The notes beneath the pieces are model-generated. The model was not told the origin of the DNA and ran no database searches. It saw nothing but the letters and a program-made list of their open reading frames with translations. From Biscogniauxia marginata (Eukaryota; Ascomycota; Sordariomycetes; Xylariales; Xylariaceae): DNA of 64,000 nt. Position 1 is the stretch's first letter. Each line of letters starts with the position of its first letter. The position numbers and the translations under genes are program-made. The DNA lies in contig MU404066.1 of the NCBI GenBank assembly GCA_022695795.1, forward strand, positions 496,001 through 560,000. Direction: 5' to 3'. Below, piece by piece: positions 45,488 to 57,264 of this stretch.

Positions 45488-47090
45488 AGGATTGACTGCA
45501 AACTCTGAACATGATACCATTTGGCGGGTTACGGACGAAATAGGGACGGCGTTGGGTTTTCACGATATAATCATCTTCGCTGGTTTGTTTGGACCCAGTC
45601 CTTCCCTCTAAATACCATGGCAGAGCAAAGGCAAGTCTCTCCCATCCTCATCCCCATTCTCGACCACTTGCGACCCTGGACTCGCTAGCTCTGCTGGTAC
45701 TGAGAGTACTGATGGATGGACTGTAAGGGGTACTGTATGTGTCGAGGTATATTCTTTTTCTTTCGCTCGAGCTGCATGGTTGCTCCGGACCATGAAGGAG
45801 GTCGGAAGATACTCTTGATACATGTCCTCACATTATGATGGTGTTGATATCAGCTATGACGGTTATCGTGAGGCTCTAGACTATTTATTGCCTTTGCGTT
45901 AATAGCAAGAAGTCCCTACCAGTCATCGCAAAGAGCTGAATAGGATTTGATGGCTCTGGGTAGAAACGGCTAGTTAGTAAATTCGACGTTGCATTGCTTC
46001 TAGCGGGCAGTGGCTATGCCTTCCTTTTCATGTGAGACTATGATGCCATCGTCAGGAGGTTAGGGGTTTTAGTTCACCCCCAATACTAGTAGTATTCCCC
46101 CGTCTAGAACGGCCCCTGAAGATGGTAAACCTCCAAGAACGTCTGTACGACTTTATACATTTCACTCCAGGTACAAGCTAATATATGTGCGACTCAGCAC
46201 TGTCGCGTTAGGCTAGCCCGGGAGATCGAGCCCCCTTGTTCTCTTCAACTTCCTATCCAGATATGGATGGCTTACAACATGCTAGACCGCTATAACGTGA
46301 TGATTTAGCCCCGGTCCTTAAGGCTTAGTACAGGCTGTTAGCCTCCCAGCCTTACGAGTTGGCTGATCATGTGGCAGATAGACATATAGATAGGGGGGTC
46401 TCCAGTGAGGACCTAGGCTGCTAGGGTTGGATACATACGGCGGCGTGATCGGATCAGCAATATCTCGGGCACTGTTTGGCAATGTGCTAATGGCACTTGG
46501 CCTGCTAGATCGTCATGATACTGCATTGATATCTCCTTAAGATGAGAGGTACATTGGTCATTGATAGGTGTAAGGAGAGCTTGCTTCTCCTTCCAATGCC
46601 TAGTGGACAAACCGTAGAGGAAGTGAGAGAATATATAGACAGGTGCCTTTTGTAGGCACAGGCACGTAAGGTACCTAGTAATTACCTAGGTAATTATACG
46701 AGGTATACTTGCACTAGACAGGTCAAGAGGTCTTAATGAGCTCTTTCTGTAGGTACCCAGACACAGTTGTCGTAGGCAAGGCAGGTGAGGTCCCTGTGGT
46801 CTTTGGTGAGTACCGACCTGGTAGGTGCGTACCTTGTAGTGCCTGCAAATGATAAGCGATAAGAAGTGTTATCGTTATCAGCGAGGCGACGCGCGCGATA
46901 AGTCATTCAGCGCCTTATTGTTGCCTTGTACCCTAGTTTGCATACAGGAACCTTCTCCATAAACGAACCTCACTCCATCGACAGCAGTCGCATCAAGGAT
47001 CTTTCATCGCTCTTTATTTAGCCACAATACGCCGAAACCGATTTCCTCTCTAAACACCACCGCAGCTAACTTCGGAGCAGATGGTCCAGA
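45488..47090. other. Intergenic, no gene seen
   Basis: The 3' flank of the membrane-protein gene, then 1 kb without frames of interest. TACCTAGGTAATT motifs occur near 46672-46695. The last 200 bases are the SGF73 promoter and leader. Confidence 0.45.
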
Positions 47091-48618
47091 ATGGCTACTG
47101 GAGGGGAAGAACGGAAAGGTATTCTCGCATTTCAAGTGCATTGTCTGCTAGGCTATCCGGAGCCATGTATGCTAACCCATAGCCCAACACCAGGTCTCGA
47201 CGACGAGGGTACCATCAACGTCGCCTCGAACAAGGTTGCCAAAGACAGACCTAATGCGATTATCAAATTAAAAAAACCGGTACCGAAACACACGAAACCT
47301 GGAAACTGGAGGGATGGCAGTGTCGCCGATGGTATGTCGCATTTGATTGTGCACTGTCCATTGCTATATGACGTGAATACAGACTGACTGTATAGATAGA
47401 TGACAAGAAGACCAAGAAGACAGAAAGCCCCAGCGCCATGTCCGGCGCGTCGTCCCCCAGCCCCGTCGTCAACCCATTAGACGAAAATGCGCGCGAAACC
47501 TTTGCGACCGGACGACCGCTCGAGGACAGCTTGAACCTCCAGCAGTGTAAACACTGTAAGAAAGGCATTATAAGAACCGCCGCCAAGGTCCACATTGCCC
47601 AATGCTTAAAGATCAAGAAGGAGAAGGCACAGCGCAAGAAGGAGGCGCGGGAGGCAAGGGAACGAGCAAAAGAGCAGGCCCGAGAGGAGGAGGCCCGGAA
47701 GGCCGACGAAGATGGAGATGCCAGGATGAACGACGACAGCGACGATGATGACGAAGGATCCCCCGAGAAGAAGGGGAGGGCATCCAAGAAGGTTGGGGGC
47801 AAGAAGCCGGATGGCGAGCCGAAAGGCAAAAAGCGCAAGGCCGACGCAGATGCCGACAAGGGGCCCAAGAATAAGAAGAAGAAAGAGGAGCCAAAGCCAA
47901 AGGTTCCCAAACCTAAAGGTAATTTATAGATGCCTCTACGATGCTGCATCACGGGCTAATAGTGCGTCTCTATTCAAAGGGCCTGTCGACGTCGAGAAGC
48001 AATGTGGTGTGGTGCTACCGAACGGACAGCCATGCGCACGATCGCTCACCTGCAAAAGCCATAGCATGGGAGCCAAGCGTGCCGTCGCCGGTCGGTCACT
48101 TCCCTACGACATGTTGCTCGCGGCATACCAGAAGAAGAACCAGGCGAAACAACAGAGTACGTGCGACGAAATGAACAAGCATTCCCCGTTGCCCTACCTT
48201 GACTGACAACTATACAGAAGCCGCGCTAGATGCTAATGCACCTCTGGAGGACGACGACGAGGCTAATGCCGGTCCTGTCGATTCTGACGAGGAGACGGCA
48301 GCGGTTATGGGGGCCTTAGCTCGATGGAACCCACAGCCGGTCCTCCCACAGCCCATTTTTGCGCCTATCAAACGGACGTACCAGCTCGCGCGCCTACACG
48401 AACAACTGCAAACGGCAACTAATGGCGGGCGTACCAATATCTTTAGGGTTGTAGGTTTCGGGGCCCAGAAACTAGGGGACAGTCACCACGATGTCGGCGT
48501 AGATGCGCCAGGAGAGCCAGATATATCCATGGTGGGTAGCACGGGCGTGAGACGGTCATCTAGCTTTAGCATGCAGGCGGGCGCCTCACGACGACCGTCG
48601 GTAGCGAGTCGGGCATAG
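47091..48618 (+). CDS. SGF73: SAGA complex subunit SGF73 (ataxin-7-like)
   Basis: Five exons, 47091-47118, 47194-47331, 47400-47918, 47980-48156 and 48218-48618, give 420 aa. The N-terminus contains the block that inserts into the deubiquitinase module. A zinc-binding motif with CKHC and HIAQC spaced as in ataxin-7 lies at about residues 104-125. A long Lys/Glu-rich, charged linker follows. The SCA7 domain at about 229-287 reads [35 protein letters not shown] and [20 protein letters not shown]73 anchors the Ubp8 deubiquitinase module to SAGA and is needed for H2B deubiquitination and histone acetylation. The tail is Ser/Arg-rich. The start is set by the intron phase at GAAAG/GTATTC. Confidence 0.9.
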
Positions 48619-49866
48619 GATGCCAGCGAGCTCTCGACAATAGGTGCCGTGAAACCTCAACAATAGGGTTGCAAGGATGATGCTTTTTAAACGGAATGGC
48701 TAGGCGCTTATCAGGAATTAGGAAATATACCACTTACACGGAGTAGGGCCAGACAGGCGGCTTTTGGGCGTTTGGGATTGGCCTTGGGCGAACAAATCGT
48801 GGCGGGTTAGGCATCGTTGGATCTCGTCCGTCAGTCCACTTTTGCTACCTCAATGCAGAGAAGCCTTGGCACCGTTGTGGCCGGGGTAAGCCAGAAAACG
48901 GGGTTTCCTACCAGCACGGACCCAAAGTTAGGATTCCATATCGGTATGTGATGGCACACGTGTCAGTCGACGACGACGGGGACGACGTGGAACCAGCACA
49001 CCTAGCCACTCGAAAGGGGGGCATCGGTTCCAGTGCTATTTATTGAGCATACACCGTCCTCCATCCTGCGTCAACGCAACGTGCGCGTAGTCCGTGGCCA
49101 AATTTTTGTTGTATACCCCCCAGCTTAGCATAGGACGCTCGAGACACCCTCTGGCCTGCCAACCCTAGACCGACCCGAAATCCCTTTCAGCTCCCAATTC
49201 AGCGGTAGGGTTTCGGTGCGAGCGGCAAGGCAGGTTGGGTACGGGTACGGGTAGGTATGTGCCTAGGTATACCTACACTGCTTTCCATAGCTGCATGTTG
49301 ACAAGTCTATAACCGGCAATGACATCACCTGAGTTTGTACGGGGACCCCCTTTGACACTATTTACAGAAAGGCTCGCCGCGCGGACCCTTTAGACCCATA
49401 TCCAACTCCTCAGCTTTTCCCATAGGTTCCTCACCAACCAAACGCATGTGTGCTACTTTGGATGGTCCAATAGTATGGCAACAAATATCACGCCTATACC
49501 TTGGTTCCGTGGGACGTGTCCGGTTCTATCAGTCATTCATTGAGCCTTCCTCTGCCCTCTTGGCTCACTCGCATGTGCTATACAACATACCAGGTCATTA
49601 TCCTTACATATGTACCTAGTGTAGTCGATGTGCTTCCTGTGCAGCGTCCGACACCTAGCCTCACTAAGTTTGGCGGTGGCGGCAGCTCGATTCCGGTTGG
49701 TATTTGACCGCTCACAGGGCCCTCGCCTTGTTTTGAACCCACAATGTCGTCCTCTCCGCCCGTGTAAAAGGGGGGTTCGGTCGAGTCAGGTTGGACACCT
49801 CGCTTTGATATAAACAAACTCCTTCTTTTCCTCCCGTTCTTCACCTGAAGAAGGCTCGAACCCACC
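48619..49866. other. Intergenic, no gene seen
   Basis: The 3' flank of SGF73 and the promoter of the carrier gene. A small frame at 49501-49707 has no recognisable content. Confidence 0.45.
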
Positions 49867-51732
49867 ATGTCGTCCAACGGCAACTCCTCCGCGTCGACAA
49901 CCAGCCATCTACTCCCGGCCCTGCACCACGCCCTCTCTGGCTCTACCGCCACCCTCATATCGACATGCACTCTCTACCCTCTTTCTCAAGTGATCACACG
50001 TCTTCAAGCCCAGCGCCAGCTCCGCCGCGAGGGCAAACTCGTTCCCGGCGTTCACGGTCCCGACCCACCCTCATCACTAGAAGATCAGACACAACACCAA
50101 CGTCGACATGGGCAGCAACAAAGAGAATACGCCGGCATCGTCGACGCTTTTCAGAAGATCTGGAGTTCCGATGGCGATGGCGGGCTGAAAGCGTTCTATA
50201 CTGGCCTGGTTCCCGATGCAGCCAAGTCTGCCTTGGACTCTTTCCTCTTTTTTTTATTCTATGAGTGGTTTCGCGGCGCGCGGCTCTCCAAGAGGGGCGT
50301 GCGCGGGAAGCATGCTATGCTAGGCGCACTGGAGGAGCTGGCCATCGGTATCGTGGCGGGGGCTTGTGCGAAGGCCCTGACCACGCCCATCGCAAACATC
50401 GCCTCCCGAAAAGAGGCGGCCAACATGGCGAATGTCGAGACGGTACCGGGCGAGATCAACTTTCGTGAGATAGTGGCTAGAATTAGGAAGGACAAAGGCG
50501 TCGGTGGACTCTGGTCTGGTTATTCGTCGAATTTATTGTTGACGCTGAATCCGAGCATGACCTTCTATCTACAGGAGTTCCTGAAGGGTCGGGTCTCCGA
50601 AAGGAGAGGACGTGATCCCGGAGCGGGGATGACCTTCCTGCTCGCCGCCACGAGCAAGGCCATCTCTACCCTGATGACCTATCCGTTACAGGTGGCCAAG
50701 ACAAGGCTGCAGGCCGGCATCCCGATCGAGCTCCCGATCGACCCGGAGCCACTAAGCCGGCATCGTCAACTGTCTGTTGAGATCTCGCCAACAAGCACAG
50801 TGTCCCCACACCAACAATTTGACTTCGACAGGGAGGCAGAGCGCAAGCTGAACGCAACTCGAGCCGTTCAGAAATTTGCCCAGCAGAGCGTCTTCGGGAC
50901 CATGGCCCAGTTAGTCCGGAATGAAGGCTGCGGCTCGTTATACGACGGTCTCCGAGGCGAGCTGCTCAACAGCTTCCTCGGCCACGGCACTACCATGGTG
51001 GTTAAGGAGGTAATGCACCGGCTCCTGTTTAGGTTTTACTTCTTCGCCCTAGGGATCTTGGCCGAGCTCCGACAGCGGCGGGCGAGCAGACAAGGCAGCA
51101 ATGCACCAGAAATATCTCCAGAAGTGTCGCCAGAAGCGTCGCAAGACGTGTCAACACCGCCGCCATCAGCACCTGCACCAGAACTAGCGCCAGCAATACC
51201 ACCACCAGTGGCATTACCAGCGCCGCCGTCACCGCCGTCGCCGACGCCGGCGTCAACGTCCCCACCAGCATCAGAGCATTCGCCGGTATCAACCCCCCCA
51301 TCGACACCAATATCGACTCCCGCCCCAGCTCCCGCGCCGATCCCCGCGCCGGCTCCATCGACGGCTCTAGTAACAGCTCCAGTAACGGCTCCCGTGGCGG
51401 GACCACCCGCACTACCGCCATCCTCCCTACCGATACCGATCCCTGCATCATCCCTGCCGGTACCGATACCCACGCCGTCGCCAGCGCAGATACAAGCCGA
51501 GGCCCCTACGAGAGTTATCAGCCCGGCGCAGATACAGGGACGGGCGCCGTCGAAGATCCCGCTGCCGAAGCCGGCGGCCCCGCAGGACATCCCCGTCGGC
51601 CTGCGCTACCGCCTCGAGTGGGACGAGAACAGGAAGCGGCGCGGCAGCAGGCGCGGGCCGGACTACGGCGTCAACGTCGTCGCTAACCTGATCGACGGTA
51701 CGCACAGGGGGCTGAATAGGGATCGCAACTGA
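49867..51732 (+). CDS. Mitochondrial-carrier-family transporter with Pro/Ala tail
   Basis: A single-exon protein of 621 aa. Residues 10-395 have three carrier repeats with signatures YPLSQVITRLQAQ, TTPIANIASRKEAA and YPLQVAKTRLQAG. The pattern and the charged loops resemble the peroxisomal adenine nucleotide carriers (ANT1/PMP47 type), which import ATP into peroxisomes for beta-oxidation; mitochondrial targeting cannot be excluded. The second repeat signature is degenerate, as in that subfamily. After the carrier, residues 410-570 are a Pro/Ala/Ser/Thr-rich low-complexity region made mostly of AP and SP dipeptides, and the last 40 residues are charged (RLEWDENRKRRGSRRG). A carrier normally ends near 320-400 aa, so the tail is an unusual extension. 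No intron was needed. Confidence 0.82.
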   Translation: MSSNGNSSASTTSHLLPALHHALSGSTATLISTCTLYPLSQVITRLQAQRQLRREGKLVPGVHGPDPPSSLEDQTQHQRRHGQQQREYAGIVDAFQKIWSSDGDGGLKAFYTGLVPDAAKSALDSFLFFLFYEWFRGARLSKRGVRGKHAMLGALEELAIGIVAGACAKALTTPIANIASRKEAANMANVETVPGEINFREIVARIRKDKGVGGLWSGYSSNLLLTLNPSMTFYLQEFLKGRVSERRGRDPGAGMTFLLAATSKAISTLMTYPLQVAKTRLQAGIPIELPIDPEPLSRHRQLSVEISPTSTVSPHQQFDFDREAERKLNATRAVQKFAQQSVFGTMAQLVRNEGCGSLYDGLRGELLNSFLGHGTTMVVKEVMHRLLFRFYFFALGILAELRQRRASRQGSNAPEISPEVSPEASQDVSTPPPSAPAPELAPAIPPPVALPAPPSPPSPTPASTSPPASEHSPVSTPPSTPISTPAPAPAPIPAPAPSTALVTAPVTAPVAGPPALPPSSLPIPIPASSLPVPIPTPSPAQIQAEAPTRVISPAQIQGRAPSKIPLPKPAAPQDIPVGLRYRLEWDENRKRRGSRRGPDYGVNVVANLIDGTHRGLNRDRN

Positions 51733-52337
51733 AGCAAATCCGTCAGGGGGGAGGGGTACGATTGGGAAGCTGGCTTGGGTAGACTCACCGTCGCTCGGTG
51801 GTGGTGTTGGTTGTTCATGGGAAAGGTGGTGACGTCGTGCCCCTGGAGGTTTTATCACCTTCTTCATGGTTATGAAATGATGCAGATGAGGATCGGAATG
51901 TTTTTAGTGTCGATCAACGTGTGTATGGATTGGGATAACTGAGGCAAATGTGTACGTATAACGCATATATTAACAACCCTTGTATGAACATTATATATAT
52001 TTACAATACGTACGGAGCTGTGGCGTTTTAGAGACCTGCCAATAAAGAAGAGAAAAAAAGGGGGGGACAACTACAGAGATACCAGTCAGTCACGGCGGTG
52101 GAGGGAGGTGCTGACTGATCTGGCAATGCTTCTTCTATTACTTTTAATGGTAGATGCGTTTATTCCGCTATCGCCTTACCTCTTGTTTTGTTGCCTTAAT
52201 CTAATGGTCGATTATATTGATTTTTTTGTTTCGTCTCTCGTATCTTTCCGTGTCCCGGCCGCCTATGCTATATACTAACTATATCATCATCACGTCTGCT
52301 GAAATGTGACTATGAAAATTCAATGCCAGTATATTTT
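51733..52337. other. Intergenic, convergent 3' flanks
   Basis: Two genes end here from opposite sides. There are poly-pyrimidine and AT stretches but no gene. Confidence 0.5.
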
Positions 52338-53666
52338 TCAACACTGGAAAGCGACACCAGACTTTCGAACCTGATTGGCGCCACCGGCCGAGAACCCGGT
52401 GCCCTCGCTCCGGAGCTCGACCAGCCCCGGCCGGATCTTCTCCTTCCCTTTCTTCTCCTTGCTCTTCTTCTTGTCCCTTTTCCTAATTTTCTTACCGTTT
52501 TGGTCGGTTCCGTCTTCCGCGTCGCCGTCGTTGTTCTTGTCGTTGCTGCTATCGTCCCTGTCGACGAGGTCGGCGTCGCATACGTAACATCGTAACTCGT
52601 CTGCGCCGGCGGCCGGGGCGTGCGGGTCGAAGCCTTTGGCCGGCCGCATGAACTTGTCGACGCAGCTCCGGCACATCACGTGGCCGCAGGGCTTCGCCAG
52701 CATCGCCTTCGAGGAGTTGCTTAGCACTTTCTTGCACGATGGACACACACGCACTGCCCGGTGGTGGTCCGCACCACGCCTATCCCCCTTCTCATCTTCC
52801 TCCTCAGCGAAGCGAACTGTCACCAGCGTATGCAACGAGTACGTGTGCGGCTTCTCTTCGGATGAGGCCGGACACACGAGCGTAGTCTTGGCCTTCTTAG
52901 TCACATTGTGCAGCGTATCTTTGATGTTGGAGGAGGGCGTGATCGAAGGTGTCCAGAACGACGGCAGAGTGGGCTTAGCTGCCTTCTCTTCGTCCATGGC
53001 CTTGCGTGCCTTTGCCCGGTCCTCAGCGGCGATGCGGAGGATCTCATCATCATCAATTTCGAATTTCCGCTTGCCGGTGCGGGTTCCTCCGTCGCCATTG
53101 GTGTTGATGTTGGTGTCTCCTGTAGTGGTTGTACGATCTATTATCGTCGTCGTCGTCGTCGTCGTCGACCAATCGCCCGGCTTCGGAGTCGTAATCTTCG
53201 TAGTAGTAGAAGTATTGGGGCGGGGCAAGGAGGTGGCGGGGCCCAGGCCGCTCTGGATTATCTCGAACTCGCGGACGGCGCGCTCGTGCTCCTCGGCGTC
53301 GCGGCGGGCGCGGTCCTCGCCGACCTCGCGGCGCTCGTGCTCGCGGGCGCGCTCGAGCCGGCGGATCTCCTGCTTCTGGGCTAAAATGTTGCTCAGGGCG
53401 CACTCGCGGCAGAAGACGTCACCGTGTGCGCACGAGACCGGGTCCCGCGCGATCTCGAGGCATAGGCGGCAGGCGGAGAAGCTGAGGAAGCTCTCGCGTG
53501 TCAGGCGTGCGCTGGCCGAGCCCCAGGACCGGCTGGCGAGCTCTCGCTCGTGCGAGGTGAAGACGGCGCGCGAGGTGTTTCGTTTGCCTGGGGGGTTGGT
53601 TAATATTTTGTTAGTCAAATCGGAAGAAGGGAAAAGGGGTAGAAGAAACAAATAGTCTGCTGGTGC

Positions 53667-53704
<38 letters not shown>

Positions 53705-53751
53705 AGTCTTAGTAGCTAGACATAAGTGCAGGAACACTTACTGTGGGACAT
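52338..53751 (-). CDS. NOSIP-like RING/U-box protein
   Basis: Two exons, 53751-53742 (10 nt, encoding MSH plus one base) and 53587-52338, give 419 aa. The tiny first exon is supported by its GTAAGT donor and by the joined N-terminus MSHSKRNTSRAVFTSHERE, a NOSIP family start. An N-terminal RING/U-box-like region has CRLCLEIARDPVSCAHGDVFCREC. A charged helical segment (EIRRLERAREHERREVGE) and a low-complexity Thr/Asn stretch follow. A C-terminal RING-like finger has VCPSCKK, LAKPCGHVMCRSCVDKFM and CYVCD. NOSIP proteins are nuclear E3 ubiquitin ligases associated with the spliceosome. The C-terminus is Lys-rich. The first intron (154 nt) contains a GA microsatellite. Confidence 0.85.
53669..53701. 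repeat. GA microsatellite in an intron
   Basis: About sixteen GA dinucleotides in a row inside intron 1 of the NOSIP-like gene. Confidence 0.9.
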
Positions 53752-54222
53752 TGGTGATATTAGGATATTCAAAATAGAAGAGAGGGTTTATAGCTCGGAC
53801 AGACAACTAGAGATAAGTTGCTGTAGGTCGGTACGGAAAACTACACTTCACGTACGCGGGTAAACAGGCTACATACATAATTATGGAGAACATATACATA
53901 TTTAGTACATATAATACGGATTAGGTGGGTACTTACTACATAAGGTACTTACTTAATACTTATACACTAGGTGCATTAAAAATAAGAATAATCCCGTGTC
54001 TCCATAGGTATTCCCCACACCAACTCGTTCCTGACTAACCTAATTAACCTCTTTTCTCTTAGCCGTGATGGTGCTTCTCTCTGATCCTCACGCGCATCGC
54101 TCAACCTCAACATGTAGCCCTAATACGTTTCCTTCTTATAAATCCCGGGCCTTATTCTCTAGACGGTGTACTTTGAGGGCGCTGTGCAATTGGGGACTTT
54201 CATAGCGCCCGAAGACGTTGAT
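53752..54222. promoter_or_regulatory. Divergent promoter of NOSIP-like and tafazzin genes
   Basis: Only 471 bases separate the two start codons, which point away from each other, so both promoters must lie here. TAGGTGGGTACTTAC and TAAGGTACTTAC repeats occur inside. Confidence 0.5.
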
Positions 54223-55526
54223 ATGTCGCAGCCCCGTCCCAACAAGCTGTCATTACAGCAGCCAAGCCTACCATGGCGCATGACCTCATCCTTGGTCATG
54301 GGTCTCACGGGCTCGCTTTCGAGGGGTTTCCTATACGGGTTGAATTCCGTCGAAGTCGTCGGCTTGCAGAGATTCCTGGATATCTTAGACCAGAGAGAGG
54401 ATATCGAGAAAAGGCAGAGGGGTCTCATCACGGGTAAAAGCCTCACTCCACATCTCAATGCCATGACATGCGAACTAATTCCACCTTTTAGTTTCGAACC
54501 ACATAAGCGTGTGAGTGAGCGGTACCCGCCGCAGACTTTGTTAGTCGGTCCCGAGCTTGACGTGTTGTATGTGTGCGAATAGACTCGACGATCCTCTCAT
54601 GTGGGGAGTCCTACCGTTGCGGTATGCATTCAACCCGTCGAATCATAGATGGGGTTTAGGCGCCCACGATATATGTTTCAAGAACAAGTGAGAGGCTTCA
54701 TTCCCGTCACCGGAGCACAACTTACACCATGGTCAGACTCCTCGAGTCTTTCTTTTCTTTCGGCCAAGTCCTGCCCACTCACCGGCTCCAATATTCGCCC
54801 CATGGGGGCCTGTTCCAGCCCACCGTCCCACAGGCTATCCGGCTCCTATCTTCCCAGCCCTCTGTTGGTCTTCAGCCCGGCGAAGAGACGGATGATCGTC
54901 ATGACTTGGGAGACCCCTTCACCTCGGGTGGTCTGACATTTACTACAACCGGCATAGATAGGCACATTGCGCCGTCTGTCTACGCCCGGAATCGGCATAG
55001 CTGGGTTCATATCTTTCCCGAAGCCTGCGTTTATCAGAATCCCAGCATGTTCCTGCGATATTTCAAATGGGGCTTTTCTCGGTTGATACTGGAGAGCGAA
55101 CCCATGCCAGATGTCCTACCTATGTTCATCGACGGTACGCAACGCATAATGCCCGAGGATAGGGGCTGGCCTCGTTTCCTGCCCCGCTTTGGTATCAGGT
55201 TTCGCATGGCGTTTGGTGAATTACTAGATACCGAAAAGACTTTCGGTGACTTGCGCACCCGGTGGCAGGAACTAGTTCGCAGAGAGAAACGAGTGCTAGC
55301 GGTGGGGGAGCTGACAGACGAACTAAAGTACGGAAAGGAGGCCGTGGACCTGCGCATTGAAGTGGCTAGGCGGATCCGGGATGAGATATTGAAGGTCAGG
55401 AGAAGCTTGGGATATCTCGATGAAGAACCGCCAGGGTTCGAGTTGGCAGAAACGTGGGCCAAAGAGTCCGCAAAGACCAAGTTCAAGAGCAATGTGGATG
55501 ACAGTCTTGTCAGCAAGCAGGAATGA
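54223..55526 (+). CDS. TAZ1: Tafazzin, lysophospholipid acyltransferase
   Basis: Four exons, 54223-54433, 54492-54510, 54583-54687 and 54737-55526, give 374 aa. Exon 2 is only 19 nt and encodes the segment VSNHISV; the catalytic HX4D motif is His74 and Asp79 and so spans exons 2 and 3. Other blocks are WRMTSSLVMGLTGSLSRGFLYGLN, PLRYAFNPSNHRWGLGAHDICF, FGQVLPTHRL, GGLFQPTVPQAIRLLS, HSWVHIFPEACVYQ and ILESEPMPDVLPMFIDG. These identify tafazzin, the mitochondrial transacylase that remodels cardiolipin. Family members usually have a Gly or Lys where this one has Ala-Cys after IFPE, a small oddity in an acceptor-binding block. An in-frame ATG 19 codons upstream (54166) is possible. The C-terminal 120 residues are helical and charged, as in other filamentous fungi. 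Confidence 0.9.
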
Positions 55527-56209
55527 GTCAGCAGTGCCGAAAAACAAATCAGCATAGATTTAGACGAGGTATCCGTACTGTAGTCTAACATAGGCGGATA
55601 CCTAGGTAGTTTGGCAGCTGGATAAACTAATACATGTCGATTTACTACTTCTACCCAGTGATACAGCTCACCTTAAGCCCTCCTAAGGACCTCCCTACCT
55701 AGGCATATGAGATATCGGTCTTTAGGGGTCTGTTAGGTCTACACGAACTTAGGTATTTTTCAGTCGAGCATGGCCAACAAACTGGGCATGGTCTGTGAAC
55801 AAATCACCGCGGCCACTGTCACGTACAAGATAGCGAGTATCAGGGTATTGAGTGCGTCGATTTCATGAACTATTCCTCCGTGAAAACCATAAATATAACA
55901 CAAACGTCTATAACACGAGCTGGATCGCACCCTGCCAAACGCCATCCCGGATTATGCTCGCACCCCTTATTTCGTGAAAAACCTTGACGTGTTTTAGACG
56001 TCGAGAATAATGCTTTGCTATGCCTCTGGTGTGGTCGAATCAGGGCGGGAAGTACGAGAAACCATTAAACAAAAAATATCATCCCAGTTCCCCAAGCATC
56101 TTCTTGAGAGGGGAAGGGTTCTGCATTCTTCCTGAGAAATACCGCCCTCCCTTCCCCGTGATTGCTACGCTGCATGTTATCCCCTAGCATAGCCAGACTA
56201 CTGCCACTA
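55527..56209. other. Intergenic, convergent 3' flanks
   Basis: Tafazzin and the kinase gene end here from opposite sides. Small frames at 55760-55945 have no recognisable content. Confidence 0.5.
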
Positions 56210-57264
56210 CTAATACCCAGTGTCATATGAGCTATGCGTAGGCACAGCTTGCGGCGCGTACCCCCTGACGTGAGTCTGCATGGCTGTTTGTTGCTGCGCC
56301 TGGTGTTGAATGACCAGGTCAGAGAACCAGGGATGTTGTAAGGCATCATGAGCACTGATTCGGTGTTCTGGACGGAGGACGAGCATCCTTTGCAAGAGGT
56401 CGATACCGAGCTGGTCGATCTGGGGTAAAATGACCCTTAGATCCTGTGTGGCATACATCTGGAAGTTAGGCTTGTATTCGGGGAACTGTGTGATACCAGG
56501 CCATGTCCGTTCGGTCGGTGTGCCCATTATTCTGAAAATGCGGACAATCTGGTCCTCATTTGTCGTGCCCGGGAACAGAGGTCGACCAGTGTACATCTCG
56601 GCCATAATACAGCCAGCCGACCAGATGTCAATGCTTGTGTTGTATGTCCTGCTGCCCAACAGGACATCAGGGGCGCGGTACCACAGGGTGACTACCTCGT
56701 TGGAGAAGGTATTGACGGGGATACCAAAGGCTCGAGCCAACCCGAAATCTCCGAGCTTGAGTGCGCCCTTCCCATTGATCAGGAGGTTCTGCGGCTTCAG
56801 GTCTCGGTGTAAAACACGATTCTGATGACAGAAGTCAATACCCTTCAACAGCTGGTACATAAAAGACTTGATAGTTAATGGCTTCAAGGCGCCTCTGTCG
56901 CCGTGGGTGTCCATGTATTTCTTGAGGTCCCCGTCCATGAACTCGAAGACAAGCATGAGCTTGTTCTCAGTGTGGATGACATCATGAAGCGCAACGATAT
57001 TCTCATGCTTCAGCTCCTTCATCAACGAGATCTCGCGGATGGCCGTCGACGGGGTGCCTTCTTCGGAATCGAGGTGGATTTCCTTGAGGGCTACTAGTTC
57101 GCCGGTCTGGCGGTTCCGTCCTTTGAAGACCTATGGTTCCCAGAGATGTTAGAATATATTAGACCTAGGAAAAACACTGTTCATGGAGCACGCACGGTGG
57201 CATAGGTACCCTCGCCTAGCTTCTCGAGCTGTTGGAAGGAGCTTGGATGTCTCTTTGGGTCCAT
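56210..57264 (-). CDS. PHO85: PHO85-type cyclin-dependent kinase
   Basis: Two exons, 57264-57196 and 57130-56210, give 329 aa. The start [20 protein letters not shown] is typical of fungal PHO85/PhoA. Gly-rich loop GEGTYA (17-22), catalytic Lys39, the cyclin-binding PSTAIRE helix (50-56), HRDLKPQN with Asp133, DFG with Asp151, [12 protein letters not shown] and [14 protein letters not shown] are all present, so the kinase should be active. PHO85 acts with several cyclins in phosphate sensing, glycogen and cell-cycle control; in Aspergillus the pair PhoA/PhoB has divided roles. The tail after the kinase domain is Gln-rich and short. The 65-nt intron lies within the glycine-rich loop region, a common position. 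Confidence 0.94.

Noticed and set aside
51036..51590. Gly/Ala-rich open frame on the minus strand
   Set aside because: It mirrors the Pro/Ala-rich tail of the carrier (Pro codons read backward give Gly codons).
52636..53655. A long open frame of 339 codons on the plus strand
   Set aside because: It lies antisense to the NOSIP-like gene. The minus frame has RING motifs and a valid splice; the plus frame has repeated Val/Ser/Arg runs typical of a shadow.
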